Both the position numbers and the translations under genes were made by a program. Positions 63,020 to 64,000 of a DNA stretch of 64,000 nucleotides are shown here, piece by piece. How positions within the stretch are numbered: the stretch's first letter is position 1; each line of letters opens with the position of its first letter. This stretch comes from Evansella sp. LMS18 (GTDB taxonomy: Bacteria; Bacillota; Bacilli; Bacillales; Salisediminibacteriaceae), in contig NZ_CP093301.1 in NCBI RefSeq assembly GCF_024362785.1, forward strand, positions 3,348,001-3,412,000, read 5' to 3'. The notes beneath the pieces were generated by a model. It had not been told where the DNA came from and did no database searches. It worked only from the letters and a program-made list of their open reading frames with translations.

Positions 63020-64000
63020 GTGCCCAGCACGCTATTAATTGCTTACTGGTGAAAGTCCAGTCTGAGTAAGTGCCAAGACGCTCAGTAGCTGACAGGCAAC
63101 TGGTGGAGAAATCCTAAGGTTGAAGCCCTGTGACAAAGTAACTCCACTTGGAGTGCGAGCAACTTAACAGGTTGTAACATAAAGTGAATCTTGCAGCCTC
63201 GTCAATTAAAACCCTCTTCGGAGGAACAAGGGAAGTCGAGCCTCTCTTAAATGGGCGAAGACCACGGAAGGTGTGTAGAACTTGGAGGGCAGCACCGAAG
63301 TATCCCTCGGGGTATGGAGAGCGACATGTTAAGACAGTAGTTAATGGAACTGGGGATACCCTCCTCGGTCACTTCAAAAGAAGTAAAACAGACACCTATA
63401 AGCCACCGGTGAAATGGTTGACGGACTGAGAGGGAGTCGGAGGGGGTCATAGTACCAATGATGGCAATGACAACACAACATTGTCTAGGGAAGGACGGCA
63501 CAAGCCAATACCCTACTTCGTTCATATGTTCAAAGGAGGTAAGAGTCAGTGAATGCCAGGAAAACGGCTAACTACGCCAATAATGCAAAAGCTCAAGAAC
63601 TCTGGAAAACATTATACCTTTGTGCCAAGGAAAGTGATACTCGTCGGTTTCATGCACTATATGATAAGATTTATCGCCCAGATATCTTATGGGATGCATG
63701 GCAACGTGTGAAACGGAGAAAAGGAAGTGGAGGTGTAGATGAACAAACCTTGGAAGATATCATGACTCATGGCGAGAAGAACTTTCTCAATGAGCTGTAC
63801 TTGGAATTAAAAGAGAAGAGATATCATCCGCAACCAGTTCTTCGAACCTACATTCCTAAAGGTGATGGTAAGAAACAAAGACCATTAGGAATCCCAACAA
63901 TTAAGGACCGAGTAGTTCAAATGGCAACAAAGCTTGTGATTGAACCAATATTTGAGGCTGACTTCCAGGAATGTTCCTATGGCTTTCGCCCAAAACGGAA
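63020..64000 (+). mobile_element. group II intron, 5' part
   Basis: The 5' splice boundary is placed at GTGCCC (63020). About 530 nt of structured, mostly stop-rich RNA with domain I-like blocks (CTGGTGAAAGTCCAG; GGAGAGCGACATG; GGTCATAGTACC) precede an intron-encoded protein. The 3' end, with domains V and VI, lies beyond the window. It inserted 12 bp downstream of a Rho-independent terminator, a site that does no damage to flanking genes. Confidence 0.85.
63549..64000 (+). CDS. ltrA: group II intron reverse transcriptase/maturase, 3'-truncated
   Basis: A frame starting GTG at 63549, with AAAGGAGG nine bases upstream, and open to the window edge (about 150 codons). It reads RT domain 0 and 1 motifs: KGSGGVDEQT, ELKEKRYHPQPVLRTYIPKG, KKQRPLGIPTIKDRVVQMA, PIFEADFQECSYGFRPKR. 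This is the LtrA-type maturase that aids intron splicing and retrohoming. The catalytic YADD, maturase and any endonuclease domains lie outside. Confidence 0.93.
   Translation, partial: MNARKTANYANNAKAQELWKTLYLCAKESDTRRFHALYDKIYRPDILWDAWQRVKRRKGSGGVDEQTLEDIMTHGEKNFLNELYLELKEKRYHPQPVLRTYIPKGDGKKQRPLGIPTIKDRVVQMATKLVIEPIFEADFQECSYGFRPKR

Noticed and set aside
63184-63525. Open frames on both strands inside the intron RNA region
   Set aside because: They overlap the structured 5' domains of the group II intron and have no coding signature.

Overview
This window is a chromosome segment of a Gram-positive, endospore-forming Bacillaceae. The gene order from deoC through yqeW-rpsU-yqeY, nfeD-floA, yqfC-yqfD-phoH-pgpH-ybeY-dgkA-cdd-era-yqzL-recO-glyQS-ccpN-yqfL, yqxD-dnaG-sigA-cccA-trmK-yqfO-ispH-yqfQ-cshB-nfo-yqfT, zur-yqfW-ispG-yqfZ, yqgB, sodA-yqgE-pbpA and rpmGA-yqgN-yqgO follows the Bacillus subtilis yqe/yqf/yqg region closely. 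Sporulation genes (yqfC, yqfD), SigW-type promoters, a T-box and acidic low-complexity extracytoplasmic stretches fit a salt- or alkali-tolerant Bacillaceae. The genus cannot be fixed from the sequence alone.

Layout. 1-13.7 kb: partial deoC, a 21-bp tandem-repeat array, a Na/Pi transporter, rpsU-yqeY, a SigW-type nfeD-floA membrane-stress operon, then a long sporulation/c-di-AMP/ribosome-maturation operon ending in era. 13.7-24.4 kb: yqzL, recO, a T-box-controlled glyQS, ccpN and yqfL, three tandem copies of a 248-bp repeat, yqxD-dnaG-sigA. 24.5-33.6 kb: glycerophosphodiesterase with a cre-like site, cytochrome c550, trmK-yqfO, ispH, a CarD-type regulator, yqfQ, cshB, nfo. 33.7-41 kb: two metal ABC transporter loci, one with MntR-like sites and one with a Zur-like site, tandem permeases and zur; neither has a solute-binding protein. 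41-46.5 kb: yqfW, a Q/N-rich repeat protein, ispG, a LysM-like protein, a DUF1002 protein and a second, short NfeD behind a second SigW-type promoter.

46.7-48 kb holds the most interesting locus: a c-di-GMP-I (GEMM) riboswitch directly upstream of a 43-residue SinI-like anti-repressor, followed on the other strand by an HTH-only SinR-like protein and a full-length SinR. This would connect the second messenger c-di-GMP directly to the Sin biofilm/motility switch. 49-57.6 kb: a Na/Pi transporter with PhoU domain, a tRNA cluster with a duplicated tRNA 5' half, a HesB-like gene with one in-frame TGA followed by a SECIS-like hairpin (selenoprotein candidate or pseudogene), a sodA with a SigB-like promoter, yqgE, a probable 6S RNA and pbpA. 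57.6-64 kb: small wall-related genes, repeats, an unrecognised gene, zinc-free L33, yqgN, a DUF92 kinase, a MoeB/ThiF E1-like enzyme, yqgO, and the 5' part of a group II intron that runs off the window.

Three interspersed repeat families recur in the intergenic spaces: family A (about 160 bp, two hairpins), family B (about 240 bp) and family C (about 60 bp). Start codons were moved to the site with the best ribosome-binding site where the longest reading frame was implausible.
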